The notes under the pieces were generated by a model, which saw nothing but the letters and a program-made list of their open reading frames with translations, was not told the DNA's origin and ran no database searches. Shown here in pieces: positions 27,727 through 36,659 of a stretch of DNA of 64,000 nt. The stretch comes from an uncultured Polaribacter sp. (GTDB lineage Bacteria; Bacteroidota; Bacteroidia; Flavobacteriales; Flavobacteriaceae), in the NCBI GenBank assembly GCA_943787375.1, contig CALSME010000004.1:214016-278015 (forward strand), in the 5' to 3' direction. A program made the translations under genes and the position numbers. The first letter of the stretch is position 1. Every line of letters starts with the position of its first letter.

Positions 27727-28554
27727 TTATCTTAAATTAAACTTCTGCTGTAAAGCTTGTAATTTTTCGGGCTCAGTCATGGTTTTTTTTGGAACCCCCA
27801 TTCGTTCTTTAATTTCTTGCAATACTTTTTTAGTATATAACGGAAAATCTGCATTCTGCATCCAGTTATTATATCCTGGATTTTCTTTTAATACGGCTTC
27901 AACAGTTCTTCCTTTGTGTTTACCAAAAGAAAAGATCTCTTCTCCTTCTTCATTCATTAATATAAAACCTGCAAAATCGGCTCTTTTCCCATGAGATGAA
28001 TAGGCACTTAACGCATCGACAGAGTTCTCAATATCATCATATTTGTCTAGTTGCGCTAATAAAATTTCGTAGGTGGCGTTAGTATCTGCTTCTGCACCAT
28101 GAGCACCTTCCAACTCTTTACCACAGTAAAATTGATACCCTGCACCTAAGGTTCTTTGTTCTTTTTTATGAAAAATAACTTGCACATCAATGGCTTTTCT
28201 GTCTTTCATATTAAAATCGACCCCTGCGCGCATTAGCTCTTCTGCGAGTAACGGAATATCGAATCTATTTGAATTGAATCCAGCTAAATCACAACCTGCA
28301 ATCATTTTATCAATTTCTGGAGCTAGTTCTTTAAATGTAGGCTCGGTAACCACTTGCTCGTTGGTAATTTTATGAACTGCGGTTGCTGCTGCTGGAATTT
28401 CTACTTCTGGATTTACCAACCAGGTTTTACTTTCTTTATTTCCATTCGGAAATACTTTTAAAATCGCAATCTCCACAACCCGATCTGTTGCAATATTAAC
28501 ACCGGTAGTTTCTAAATCAAAAAATACAATGGGTTTTGTTAAATTTAAATTCAT
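27727..28554 (-). CDS. 3'-5' exonuclease (DnaQ/RNase T superfamily, DEDDh) with C-terminal DUF3820-like part
   Basis: A 275-residue protein. The DEDDh motifs are visible: FFDLETTG (Asp13, Glu15), NSNRFDIPLL with the second Asp, and HGAEADTNAT with His and Asp. This is the fold of the epsilon proofreading subunit of DNA polymerase III and related exonucleases. From about residue 205 follows FSFGKHKGRTVEAVL, a short domain of DUF3820 type often attached to such exonucleases. It is probably a stand-alone DNA repair or degradation exonuclease; the exact role is uncertain. Single gene with its own 5' region. Confidence 0.88.
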   Translation of the reverse strand: MNLNLTKPIVFFDLETTGVNIATDRVVEIAILKVFPNGNKESKTWLVNPEVEIPAAATAVHKITNEQVVTEPTFKELAPEIDKMIAGCDLAGFNSNRFDIPLLAEELMRAGVDFNMKDRKAIDVQVIFHKKEQRTLGAGYQFYCGKELEGAHGAEADTNATYEILLAQLDKYDDIENSVDALSAYSSHGKRADFAGFILMNEEGEEIFSFGKHKGRTVEAVLKENPGYNNWMQNADFPLYTKKVLQEIKERMGVPKKTMTEPEKLQALQQKFNLR

Positions 28555-28775
28555 CTTTTTATTTTTTTTGCTTTTTTTTTATGAAAAATAAATCTTTTAA
28601 TAGCAAGCTATAAAAACGATTTTGAAATGCGTTATTTCGTAAATTTATCTTTCGGAAATAGGTGAACATAAAGATATAAAAAATAGTGGTTTTTAGCTCT
28701 CAAAAAAAACGCCTTCTGTAAATGTATTTTTACGGGTTTTATTTGCTGTAAAACAGCGCCCGCTACATTTTGTAA
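28555..28775. other. Intergenic region upstream of the exonuclease gene
   Basis: AT-rich spacer. It contains a possible small stem (GTAAATGTATTTTTAC) near 28719-28734 and a short one around TTGCTGTAAAACAGC. No convincing promoter box or gene other than the 34-codon frame that begins at 28776. Confidence 0.3.
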
Positions 28776-28880
28776 ATGGGACAATTAATCAATGAACTCA
28801 TTAAAAAAGAAACACAAATTCCTTCCTACTTTAGGGAGCTCTATATCGCTCTAATACTGAATACAGGAAGTAAATTTTAA
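28776..28880 (+). CDS. Possible 34-residue peptide
   Basis: ATG at 28776 opens a 34-codon frame beginning MGQLINELIKKETQIPSYF and ending LILNTGSKF. The composition is protein-like, with an amphipathic start and a short hydrophobic stretch, but no family is recognised. It is on the opposite strand to both flanking genes and ends 10 bases before the purM stop. It could be a remnant of a longer gene or a chance frame. Confidence 0.25.
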   Translation: MGQLINELIKKETQIPSYFRELYIALILNTGSKF

Positions 28881-28890
28881 CTACTTATTT

Positions 28891-30069
28891 TTAATATTCA
28901 AAAACACCAAACTCACTTTTGATAGTCAATTTTTTTGTATTAGCTGCAGCCACACTACCCACAATTTGAGCGTTTACATTGTATGATTTAGAAATAGCAA
29001 TAATCGCTTCCGCAATTTCTGGAGCAACATAAATTTCCATTCTGTGTCCACAATTAAAAACTTGATACATTTCTTTCCAATCGGTATTCGATTGTTCTTG
29101 GATCAATTTAAATAAGGGGGGCACTGGAAATAGGTTGTCTTTTACAATGTGTAGGTTTTCTACAAAATGTAAAATTTTAGTTTGCGCACCTCCAGAACAA
29201 TGCACCATTCCGTGTACTGTTTTCGAATCGAATTTCGATAAAATCTCTTTTATTATTGGTGCATAGGTTCTTGTAGGAGACAAGACTAATTTCCCAGCAT
29301 TTATGGGAGAATTTGCGACACTATCCGTTAATTTTACGTTTCCAGAATAGACCAAGTCTTCAGGAACAGCGGCATCAAAACTCTCTGGATATTTATCCGC
29401 TAAATATTTATGAAAAACATCGTGTCTTGCAGAAGTCAATCCGTTAGACCCCATACCTCCATTGTATTCCGTTTCATAAGATGCTTGTCCAAAAGATTCC
29501 AATCCAACAATTACATCGCCAGGTTTAATATTGGCATTGTCTATTACTTCAGAGCGCTTCATTCTTGCTGTTACGGTAGAATCTACGATAATGGTTCGCA
29601 CTAAATCGCCAACATCTGCAGTTTCTCCTCCGGTAGAATGAATGGTGACACCAAAGCCTTTTAAATCTGCTATTAATTCTTCTGTTCCGTTGATAATTGC
29701 GGATAAAACTTCTCCTGGAATTTTACTTTTATTTCGACCAATGGTCGAAGACAACATAATATTGTCTGTTGCACCAACACACAAAAGATCGTCAATATTC
29801 ATAATTAATGCATCTTGCGCAATGCCTTTCCATACAGAAACATCACCTGTTTCTTTCCAATACATATAGGCCAAAGAAGATTTTGTTCCAGCGCCATCTG
29901 CATGCATTATCAAACAATAATCTTCATCATTTGTTAAATAATCAGGTACAATTTTACAAAATGCTTTTGGAAACAATCCTTTGTCGATGTTCTTAATCGC
30001 ATTGTGCACATCTTCTTTCGATGCAGAAACGCCTCTTTGCGCGTATCTTTTGGAAACTTCTTGACTCAT
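28891..30069 (-). CDS. purM: Phosphoribosylformylglycinamidine cyclo-ligase (AIR synthase)
   Basis: A 392-residue protein of the PurM/AIR synthase family. Visible features are the N-terminal YAQRGVSASKEDVHNAI, the ATP-site region HADGAGTKSSLAYM, DDLLCVGA, a substrate segment STGGETADVGD, GLESFGQASYETEYNGGMGSNG, and VHCSGGAQTKI. PurM closes the imidazole ring of aminoimidazole ribotide in purine synthesis. It is somewhat longer than the E. coli enzyme (about 345 residues), as usual in Bacteroidetes. No other purine gene is nearby. Confidence 0.9.
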   Translation of the reverse strand: MSQEVSKRYAQRGVSASKEDVHNAIKNIDKGLFPKAFCKIVPDYLTNDEDYCLIMHADGAGTKSSLAYMYWKETGDVSVWKGIAQDALIMNIDDLLCVGATDNIMLSSTIGRNKSKIPGEVLSAIINGTEELIADLKGFGVTIHSTGGETADVGDLVRTIIVDSTVTARMKRSEVIDNANIKPGDVIVGLESFGQASYETEYNGGMGSNGLTSARHDVFHKYLADKYPESFDAAVPEDLVYSGNVKLTDSVANSPINAGKLVLSPTRTYAPIIKEILSKFDSKTVHGMVHCSGGAQTKILHFVENLHIVKDNLFPVPPLFKLIQEQSNTDWKEMYQVFNCGHRMEIYVAPEIAEAIIAISKSYNVNAQIVGSVAAANTKKLTIKSEFGVFEY

Positions 30070-30226
30070 GGTATGGGTTGTGTTGTTGTTGCAAATTTAG
30101 TCTTTTGATTAAAAAAATAGTGAAAAATTCTGATGAATTTATTTGTTTTAAATGTTGACCACATAGAAACATCGCTATTTTATAAGTAAGACTTTTCCTA
30201 TTTCAAAAACTATCTAAAACAGTAAA

Positions 30227-32410
30227 TTATCTTGTAAACAATAATTCTCTATATTTTGTTAATGGCCATAAATTGTCATCTACCATGGTTTCCAACTTAT
30301 CACAATGATATCGTATTTCTTCGAAATAAGGTTTTACTTTATTGCAATACAACTCCGCAGATTTTAATCCCGTTTGTTTATTGGCTTTTTTTCGCTCTTG
30401 GGTCATTTTGTTAACCAACGCATTAATTTCTGTAATATGATTTGAAATGATCATAATTAACTCAATCTGCTCTTTGGCAATATTTTTGAAATTCTCACCA
30501 AAGATTTCTTTCAAATTCTTGGTATTTTCTAACAGTGTGTTCTGATAAATAATCGCAGTTGGCACCACATGATTTCTAGAAATATCTGCTAAAACCCTAC
30601 TTTCTATTTGTATTTTTTTGGTGTACTCTTCCAATTCAATTTCGTAACGAGCTTCAATTTCTACTTTGCTCATGACATCCATTTCTTCATACAGATCAAT
30701 CACTGTTTTCGATATTTTAACTTTTAATGCTTCTGGTGTGGTTTTGTTATTGCTTAATCCACGTTTTTTGGCTTCTTTTTCCCAAGCATCTCCATATCCA
30801 TCTCCTTCAAATCGAATCTTTTTAGATGCCTTGATGTATTCTCTTAAAACATTAAATACAGCTTCGTCTTTTTTAAGGTTTTTTGTTTCAATTAATTGAT
30901 CAACTTCATTTTTAAATTCTTTTAATTGTTTGGCAACGATTGTGTTTAGCACCGTCATTGGTGTAGCACAATTCGACCACGAACCTACTGCTCTAAACTC
31001 AAATTTATTTCCTGTAAAAGCAAATGGAGAGGTTCTATTTCTGTCGGTATTATCTAATAAAATCTCAGGAATTTTACCAATAATATTTAGTTTTAAATCT
31101 GTTTTTTCTTGGGGTGACAACTTCCCTTTTGTGACATTTTCTAATTCATCTAAAACTGCAGATAACTGACTTCCTATAAACACCGACATAATTGCTGGTG
31201 GTGCTTCGTTTGCTCCTAAGCGGTAATCGTTGCTAGCAGATGCAATGGAAGCTCTTAGCAATTCTTGGTTTTCATAAACAGCTTTAATGGTGTTCACAAA
31301 AAAGGTTAAGAATTGTAAATTTTTCATCGGTGTTTTTCCAGGACTTAACAGATTAACACCTTTGTCTGATGATAAAGACCAATTGTTATGTTTTCCTGAA
31401 CCGTTGATTCCAGCAAATGGTTTTTCGTGAAACAATACTTTAAAATGATGGCGCTTAGATACTTTTTCCATCACATCCATTAATAAAGAATTGTGATCTA
31501 CGGCTAAATTAGCTTCTTCAAAAATGGGCGCCAATTCAAACTGATTGGGTGCCACTTCATTGTGTCTTGTTTTTACAGGAATACCCAACAACATGCATTC
31601 TTGTTCTAAGTCTTGCATAAAACTCATGGCACGAGCTGGAATGGTTCCAAAGTAATGATCGTCTAATTGTTGGCCTTTGGCTGGAGAATGTCCTAGCAAA
31701 GTTCTACCTGTCATTAAAAGATCGGGTCTTGACAATGCCAAAGCTTCATCAATTAGAAAATATTCTTGCTCCCATCCTAGGGTTGCATTTACTTTGGATA
31801 CATTTTTATCAAAATATCTACAAACAGCGGTTGCTGCAGTATCTACAGCCTGTAAGGCTCTTAATAAGGGAGTTTTATTATCTAGTGCTTCTCCTGTGTA
31901 TGATACAAAAATAGTTGGAATACACAAGGTCGTTTCATAGACAAATGCTGGCGATGTTGGATCCCAAGCGGTGTATCCTCTTGCTTCAAAAGTATTTCTA
32001 ATACCTCCATTTGGAAAACTAGAAGCATCGGGTTCTTGTTGTACCAATTGTTCGCCATCAAATTTTTCTACAGCCAAACTTCCATTGATCGATTCGAAAA
32101 AGGCATCATGCTTTTCTGCAGTTGCGCCTGTTAGGGGTTGAAACCAATGCGTATAATGCGTCGCTCCTTTAGACATTGCCCAATCTTTCATACTCACCGC
32201 TACTTGATCGGCGATTTTACGATCTATTCTTTTGCCATGAACAATTGCATCCATTACACTCTCATAGGCAGCACTGCTTAAGTATTGCTGCATCGCATTT
32301 TTATTAAAAACATTTTTCCCAAACAAAGAGGATCTTTTTTCGGATTCTACAATTTTAATTGGTTTTCTATTGAGCGTTTCTTGTAAAGCATTAAACCTAA
32401 TGATTGACAT
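30227..32410 (-). CDS. glnN: Glutamine synthetase type III
   Basis: A 727-residue protein, the length typical of type III glutamine synthetase (GlnN). Family marks are GWEQEYFLID, AKGQQLDDHYFGTIP, TRHNEVAPNQFELAP, NGSGKHNNWSLSSDKG (the GSIII form of the glutamate/ATP site), NRTSPFAFTGNKFEFRAVGS, and the long C-terminal helical region after residue 590. It makes glutamine from glutamate, ammonia and ATP. It is divergently arranged with a type II-like glutamine synthetase gene 170 bases away, so the two share one regulatory region. GSIII is characteristic of Bacteroidetes and cyanobacteria. Confidence 0.96.
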   Translation of the reverse strand: MSIIRFNALQETLNRKPIKIVESEKRSSLFGKNVFNKNAMQQYLSSAAYESVMDAIVHGKRIDRKIADQVAVSMKDWAMSKGATHYTHWFQPLTGATAEKHDAFFESINGSLAVEKFDGEQLVQQEPDASSFPNGGIRNTFEARGYTAWDPTSPAFVYETTLCIPTIFVSYTGEALDNKTPLLRALQAVDTAATAVCRYFDKNVSKVNATLGWEQEYFLIDEALALSRPDLLMTGRTLLGHSPAKGQQLDDHYFGTIPARAMSFMQDLEQECMLLGIPVKTRHNEVAPNQFELAPIFEEANLAVDHNSLLMDVMEKVSKRHHFKVLFHEKPFAGINGSGKHNNWSLSSDKGVNLLSPGKTPMKNLQFLTFFVNTIKAVYENQELLRASIASASNDYRLGANEAPPAIMSVFIGSQLSAVLDELENVTKGKLSPQEKTDLKLNIIGKIPEILLDNTDRNRTSPFAFTGNKFEFRAVGSWSNCATPMTVLNTIVAKQLKEFKNEVDQLIETKNLKKDEAVFNVLREYIKASKKIRFEGDGYGDAWEKEAKKRGLSNNKTTPEALKVKISKTVIDLYEEMDVMSKVEIEARYEIELEEYTKKIQIESRVLADISRNHVVPTAIIYQNTLLENTKNLKEIFGENFKNIAKEQIELIMIISNHITEINALVNKMTQERKKANKQTGLKSAELYCNKVKPYFEEIRYHCDKLETMVDDNLWPLTKYRELLFTR

Positions 32411-32511
32411 ATGAATAATTTTTGGTTGAATAAAATTTAATAATACAAATATACCCTTTCAATTTTAGGGATTAAATAATTTTATTAACATTCTTATCAT
32501 TTTACCCCCTA

Positions 32512-32546
32512 TTTTTTTGATACCTCGTCAAAAATTTTCATTTTTG
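32512..32546 (+). promoter_or_regulatory. Promoter of the short glutamine synthetase gene
   Basis: A TTTTTTTG (-33 box ending at 32519) is followed after 19 bases by CATTTTTG (32539-32546), one mismatch from the -7 consensus TAnnTTTG. Spacing fits Bacteroidetes promoters. It lies 35 bases before the ATG at 32581. Confidence 0.5.
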
Positions 32547-32580
32547 CAGAGTTAATATTATTCATTTATAATTCTTTACA

Positions 32581-33606
32581 ATGGCAAAAATTAAATTAGA
32601 ATACATTTGGTTAGACGGTTATTACCCAACTCAGAACATGAGAAGTAAAACCAAAGTAGAAGAACATGAAAACTTTCAAGGAACTATTGAAGAACTAGGA
32701 AACTGGTCTTTTGATGGATCATCTACAAAACAAGCTTCTGGAGGTGCTTCTGACTGTTTATTAAAACCGGTTGCAATCTACCCAGATCCTACAAGAAGAA
32801 ATGGATATTTAGTAATGACCGAAGTTTTAAATGCTGACGGTACACCGCACGTTTCTAACGGAAGAGCAACGATTGAAGATGAAGATAATGATTTCTGGTT
32901 TGGTTTTGAGCAAGAATATTTTATCATGGATACCAAAACACAATTGCCTTTAGGATTCCCTATTGGTGGTTATCCTGCTCCACAAGGAATGTATTACTGT
33001 TCTGTGGGAGGAAAAAATACGCATGGTAGACTTTTAGTTGAAGAGCATGCAGATTTATGTATTGATGCTGGATTGAACTTTGAAGGAATTAATCAAGAGG
33101 TTGCTTCTGGACAATGGGAATACCAATTATTTGCAAAAGGCGCAAAACAAGCGGGTGACGAAATTTGGATATCTCGTTACTTATTAGACCGTTTAACAGA
33201 ACAATATGGTTATTATATCGATTACCATCCAAAACCTTTAGGTAAAGACATGGACTGGAATGGTTCTGGAATGCATGCAAACTTTTCAAATACTGTTTTA
33301 AGAGAATGTGGTTCTCAAGAAACATATGAGAAAATTTGTGAAGCATTTAGACCAGTGGTAAAAGAACACATTGAAGTATATGGTGAGTTTAACGATCAAC
33401 GTTTAACAGGTGACCATGAAACGGCGTCTATTCACGATTTCTCTTACGGAATCTCTGATAGAGGAGCGTCAATTCGAATTCCAATTATTACGGTTGAAAA
33501 AGGCTGGAAAGGTTGGTTAGAAGACAGAAGACCTGCTTCAAACGGGGATCCTTACAAGATTGCTGGTAGAATTATTAAAACTGTAAAATCGGCAAATATT
33601 AGCTAG
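32581..33606 (+). CDS. Glutamine synthetase, type II-like (beta-grasp domain)
   Basis: A 341-residue protein of the short eukaryotic-like glutamine synthetase group. It shows IWLDGYYPTQNMRSKTK, NWSFDGSSTKQA (beta-grasp part), FGFEQEYFIMD, GINQEVASGQWEYQL, DWNGSGMHANFSNT (glutamate/ATP site) and LTGDHETASIHDFSYG near the C-terminus. It lacks the adenylylation-site region of type I enzymes. It probably works beside the divergent type III enzyme in ammonia assimilation under different conditions. A strong hairpin terminator follows. Confidence 0.93.
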   Translation: MAKIKLEYIWLDGYYPTQNMRSKTKVEEHENFQGTIEELGNWSFDGSSTKQASGGASDCLLKPVAIYPDPTRRNGYLVMTEVLNADGTPHVSNGRATIEDEDNDFWFGFEQEYFIMDTKTQLPLGFPIGGYPAPQGMYYCSVGGKNTHGRLLVEEHADLCIDAGLNFEGINQEVASGQWEYQLFAKGAKQAGDEIWISRYLLDRLTEQYGYYIDYHPKPLGKDMDWNGSGMHANFSNTVLRECGSQETYEKICEAFRPVVKEHIEVYGEFNDQRLTGDHETASIHDFSYGISDRGASIRIPIITVEKGWKGWLEDRRPASNGDPYKIAGRIIKTVKSANIS

Positions 33607-33625
33607 ATTTTAAAAATAGATTCAC

Positions 33626-33656
33626 AAAAAGGCTCGCAATTTGCGAGCCTTTTTTT
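33626..33656. terminator. Bidirectional terminator between glutamine synthetase and antiporter genes
   Basis: Perfect stem AAAAAGGCTCGCAA / TTGCGAGCCTTTTT with a one-base centre, flanked by an A run and a T run, so it can act for both convergent genes. Confidence 0.88.
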
Positions 33657-33673
33657 ATGTTTTCAATTCTTTT

Positions 33674-34606
33674 TTAAAGTGTTCTGTAAATAAATGTCCC
33701 ATAAAGGACAAGTAAGACGATTCCATGTTTCCAATTTAACTGAAACCTTTTCGGTAAAAAGACAAAGGGTAAGATTAAAAAAGAGATTCCCAGCATCCAG
33801 AAGATATCATTGCTCAATAAACCGAGATCTGAAACAGCAACGGGTGTTACTATAGAAGTGATTCCTAAAACAGCTAAAATATTAAAAATATTGGATCCGA
33901 TTAGGTTCCCCAATGAAATGGCCTTCTCTTTCTTTATAACAGCAATAATGGAAGCGGACAATTCAGGAATACTGGTTCCTACAGAAACCACAGTTACTGC
34001 AATGATACGTTGACTCACTCCAAAATCTTCAGCCATTGCTTTTGCGCCTTTCACCAACAATTCCGATCCAGCCCAAAGACCAACGCCTCCAATGACTAAA
34101 TAAAGCACCATATAAAATAGAGACAGTGCATCTTCATCTTCAGGAAGATCTTCTTCAAGGGTAGCCTTTTGAAAGCGCAACAGATACATTAAAAATAGCA
34201 CAAGCAGACTAAACAAGATGATTCCTTCATAACGAACAATGACCTGGTCGCCTGCTAAAAAAAAATACAATAAAACTGAAGCAAGCATCATTACCGGCCA
34301 ATCTGTTTTGTAAAAGCTTTTCTGAATTTCCATCGCCCCAAACAATAGGGTAATCCCTAAAACGAAACCTAAATTCGCAATGTTTGAACCAATTACATTT
34401 CCAAGTGCTAAATCGGGTGCACCATTTAAAGCTGCTTTTAGGCTTACAATAAGTTCAGGTGCCGAAGTTGCAAAGGAAACCACCGTCATACCAATAACGA
34501 TTTTAGGAATGTTTAATTTTATGGACAAAGCAACCGCAGCTTTCAGCAACCAGTTCCCACCAAAAATCAACAACAACAAACCTCCAATTATGAATAAAAA
34601 ATTCAT
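33674..34606 (-). CDS. Calcium/sodium antiporter (CaCA family, YrbG-like)
   Basis: A 310-residue membrane protein with about ten helices in two inverted repeats. The two alpha-repeat motifs are clear: GMTVVSFATSAPELIVSLKAAL then GNVIGSNIANLGFVLG in the first half, and VTVVSVGTSIPELSASI with GNLIGSNIFNILAVLG in the second. These form the ion site of CaCA exchangers. It probably exports calcium in exchange for sodium or protons. The length matches bacterial YrbG-type proteins. Single gene, convergent with glutamine synthetase. Confidence 0.93.
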   Translation of the reverse strand: MNFLFIIGGLLLLIFGGNWLLKAAVALSIKLNIPKIVIGMTVVSFATSAPELIVSLKAALNGAPDLALGNVIGSNIANLGFVLGITLLFGAMEIQKSFYKTDWPVMMLASVLLYFFLAGDQVIVRYEGIILFSLLVLFLMYLLRFQKATLEEDLPEDEDALSLFYMVLYLVIGGVGLWAGSELLVKGAKAMAEDFGVSQRIIAVTVVSVGTSIPELSASIIAVIKKEKAISLGNLIGSNIFNILAVLGITSIVTPVAVSDLGLLSNDIFWMLGISFLILPFVFLPKRFQLNWKHGIVLLVLYGTFIYRTL

Positions 34607-34807
34607 CTATTTATTTTTTAGCGAAGATACATTTTTATCAGCTTTTAGAAAGCGAAAAGCGCAAAAGCTCCTTAAAGAGAACAAAAGGTTTTTTTATCCC
34701 ATAAAAGAAATACAAAAGTATTTTTTCTTTCAACCAAATAGAAAGTATGTAATATTTGAAGTCAAAAACAACCCGATTTATAAATGGCTGACTTGTTTAT
34801 TTTTTAG

Positions 34808-34815
34808 TAAATTTG
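34808..34815 (+). promoter_or_regulatory. -7 promoter element TAAATTTG
   Basis: Exact TAnnTTTG match, 19 bases upstream of the ATG at 34835. No -33 box at the standard distance. Confidence 0.45.
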
Positions 34816-34834
34816 ACCTACAAACAACTCCGTT

Positions 34835-34987
34835 ATGAAAAAACAAGTTTTCAAAGTGATTGCAAAAGTGAACAAAGTAGTCTTTCCGTCTTTTACCAAA
34901 AAGCAATTAGACATTTCTAAAGCATCAAAATTCCAATTAGCAATTATTGGATGGAGAGCTTTTGTTACCATGAACGCAATTGACTAA
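34835..34987 (+). CDS. Small conserved basic protein (50 residues)
   Basis: A 50-residue protein beginning MKKQVFKVIAKVNKVVFPSF and ending IGWRAFVTMNAID. It is rich in Lys, with an amphipathic start. From memory, close relatives are common in Flavobacteria and are sometimes labelled SsrA-binding protein, which is certainly wrong for such a short protein. It is preceded by a good -7 box and followed 11 bases later by the DUF2007 gene, so the two form a small operon. Function unknown. Confidence 0.7.
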   Translation: MKKQVFKVIAKVNKVVFPSFTKKQLDISKASKFQLAIIGWRAFVTMNAID

Positions 34988-34998
34988 AATTTAAAATT

Positions 34999-35229
34999 AT
35001 GACAACAGCACATATCAAAGTATTCTCAGGATCTTCAATAATAGTAAAAGGCTTAGCAGTTCGTTTAGAAGACAGCAACATTGGATCTATTACTAAGGAT
35101 CATATTCATTCTGGCACGCTTGCAGGCTTTGGTACCTTGGGTAGAATGGTGGAATTGTTCATCTTAAATACCGACTTGGAAAAAGCCACCACAATTCTCG
35201 AGGCTTACAAAGAAGAAATTAATTCATAA
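34999..35229 (+). CDS. DUF2007-like putative signal-transducing protein
   Basis: A 76-residue protein. The pattern HIKVFSGSSIIVKGLAVRLEDSNI, VELFILNTDLEKATTILEAY fits the DUF2007 fold (a small ferredoxin-like domain). In this family the first strand and helix hold residues from which an effector might bind, but no ligand is established. It forms a two-gene unit with the 50-residue protein upstream and lies 58 bases before tRNA-Arg. Confidence 0.75.
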   Translation: MTTAHIKVFSGSSIIVKGLAVRLEDSNIGSITKDHIHSGTLAGFGTLGRMVELFILNTDLEKATTILEAYKEEINS

Positions 35230-35267
35230 AAAGAGTAAAATAGCTTTTCTTATTTAAAAATTGCTCC

Positions 35268-35275
35268 TATATTTG
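35268..35275 (+). promoter_or_regulatory. -7 promoter element TATATTTG for tRNA-Arg
   Basis: Exact TAnnTTTG match 12 bases before the tRNA. A TTTTC at 35245-35249 could be a weak -33 box. Confidence 0.5.
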
Positions 35276-35287
35276 CACCCGCAAAAA

Positions 35288-35361
35288 GGCCATGTGGCGC
35301 AACTGAATAGCGCACTTGATTACGGCTCAAGAGGTTGCAGGTTTGAATCCTGCCATGGTCA
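35288..35361 (+). tRNA. tRNA-Arg (anticodon ACG)
   Basis: Full cloverleaf by eye: acceptor GGCCATG / CATGGTC (one G-U pair), D stem GCGC/GCGC, anticodon stem CTTGA/TCAAG with loop TTACGGC (anticodon ACG, Arg CGN codons), variable loop AGGTT, and T stem GCAGG/CCTGC with TTTGAAT loop. The discriminator base is A. The CCA end is not encoded. A terminator follows at 35375. Confidence 0.95.
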
Positions 35362-35374
35362 CAAATTGATAATG

Positions 35375-35408
35375 AAAGAGTTACATTTAATTGTAACTCT
35401 TTTTTTTT
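35375..35408 (+). terminator. Terminator after tRNA-Arg
   Basis: Stem AAAGAGTTACA / TGTAACTCTTT with a six-base loop, followed by a T8 run. Confidence 0.85.
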
Positions 35409-35705
35409 GCTCTAAACTTTAATAACATTCACAGTGAGAAACACTATACTCATGATTTCTACTTTTATAGGTATCTATTTGCCCCTTAAATAAATGAGCC
35501 AACTTCGTTTGGCAATAATTTCAATTTGTAGTAAAGGTCATTTAACACAAATTTATCTTTATTTCAAAAACACTTGTTCTTAATTTAACCCCACTTATAC
35601 TCTAAATTGACCACTTATTTATTGATGTTTATATAATTTTAAAAATTTACATATGTTTACTTAAAATATAGTTATTAATTTATAGAAATTCAATATCAAG
35701 AAAAA
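35409..35705. other. AT-rich left border of the bacteriocin-like island
   Basis: 297 bases after the tRNA terminator and before the first island gene. Only very short reading frames occur (13 and 29 codons), neither with a double-glycine leader. Base composition drops here compared with the tRNA side. No integrase, direct repeat of the tRNA end or inverted repeat was found. Confidence 0.4.
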
Positions 35706-36323
35706 GTGAAAAGAATACACATAATCATAATACTAACTTTAACTTTTACTATTTATGGTTTACAGTACTACCTTATAGACTCCTATATTGATAAAATGTA
35801 TCAATATACCTCTTTTAAGGTAAAAAATAAAAGTATGGATATTGAAATGAGACAACTCAAATTCTATTTAATAGAACAATTTGTTTTTTTGTTTCTGCAA
35901 AGTTTAGGAATGTTCCTCTGTTTAAATATCGGATTCTTGTATTTCAAGATCAAAACAAGTTTCAGAAATTTATTGAACTTAATTTGCTTTAGTCTTCTTT
36001 CAGCTGTAGCCTCTCAGTTGCTAATCATTGGTCTTATACAATTGAATAATTGGACATATACGATGGGCTCTATAAAGGATATGCACGAGAAATTAAATCT
36101 AGGAAACTATATAGATGTTGAGAAAACTGCTCCATGGATTAAATTATCGTTAACAAGTATAAACTTTGAACAAATAATAGTGCTAATATTATTAGGTTTA
36201 GGGATGCGGAAAATATTAAAAATAAAATATAGAAAAGCTTTTTCAATAACATTAAGAACTTATGGACTAGGTATTTTATTATGGTTTGTATTTGCAATGG
36301 TTATGGAAATGAATTTTAGTTAG
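35706..36323 (+). CDS. Five-helix membrane protein of the bacteriocin-like island (possible immunity protein)
   Basis: A 205-residue integral membrane protein with a GTG start. Hydrophobic helices lie at about residues 4-20, 58-82, 90-115, 153-168 and 183-200, with a polar stretch (YTMGSIKDMHEKLNLGNYIDVEKT) between helices three and four. No family recognised. It lies about 100 bases upstream of the double-glycine peptide gene on the same strand, the position in which immunity or self-protection membrane proteins often sit in bacteriocin clusters. That role is inferred from context only. Codon use is very AT-rich, like the rest of the island. Confidence 0.6.
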   Translation: MKRIHIIIILTLTFTIYGLQYYLIDSYIDKMYQYTSFKVKNKSMDIEMRQLKFYLIEQFVFLFLQSLGMFLCLNIGFLYFKIKTSFRNLLNLICFSLLSAVASQLLIIGLIQLNNWTYTMGSIKDMHEKLNLGNYIDVEKTAPWIKLSLTSINFEQIIVLILLGLGMRKILKIKYRKAFSITLRTYGLGILLWFVFAMVMEMNFS

Positions 36324-36419
36324 CTATCAATTGACGTCTAGATAGAAAAGGTTTACTTATTTGTCCTTTACATAAAAATGAGAACAATTATTTTTTTTAA
36401 ACTTTAAATTCTTAAAATC

Positions 36420-36590
36420 ATGAAAGAATTATCATTAAACAGATTAGAAAACCTTGAAGGAGGAACCTTTTGGGGAAGAGATTGCGGAGATTGGGGTTAC
36501 CTTGGAGGTGGATGTTTTATTAGAACTTGTAAGATAAAAAGGTTCTGGTTTACTGTTAGTACTGAGCAAGAAATGGGTGGTAATTGCTAG
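36420..36590 (+). CDS. Double-glycine-leader peptide (bacteriocin-like precursor)
   Basis: A 56-codon gene. The leader MKELSLNRLENLEGG (residues 1-15) has the Leu/Glu spacing and Gly-Gly end cut by C39 peptidases of bacteriocin exporters. The predicted mature peptide has 41 residues starting TFWGRDCGDWGYLGGG. It carries four Cys (precursor residues 22, 32, 37, 56), several Gly, four aromatic Trp/Phe in a cluster and a basic KIKRF patch. Two disulfide bonds or thioether-type changes are possible; no modifying enzyme gene is seen nearby. A C39-ABC exporter is encoded 2 kb downstream on the same strand, which strongly supports the assignment. The activity (antibacterial or signalling) is unknown. 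Confidence 0.8.
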   Translation: MKELSLNRLENLEGGTFWGRDCGDWGYLGGGCFIRTCKIKRFWFTVSTEQEMGGNC

Positions 36591-36659
36591 TCAATTTAAC
36601 TCATAAATTATTACTAAAGGGTGTTATTATTAATACCCTTTACTAAACTAATATCAAAA

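Noticed and set aside
34835..34987. SsrA-binding protein (SmpB) label for the 50-residue protein
   Set aside because: Far too short for SmpB and without its beta-barrel motifs.
35563..35652. Second double-glycine precursor in the island's left border
   Set aside because: Only very short frames without a Gly-Gly leader occur there.
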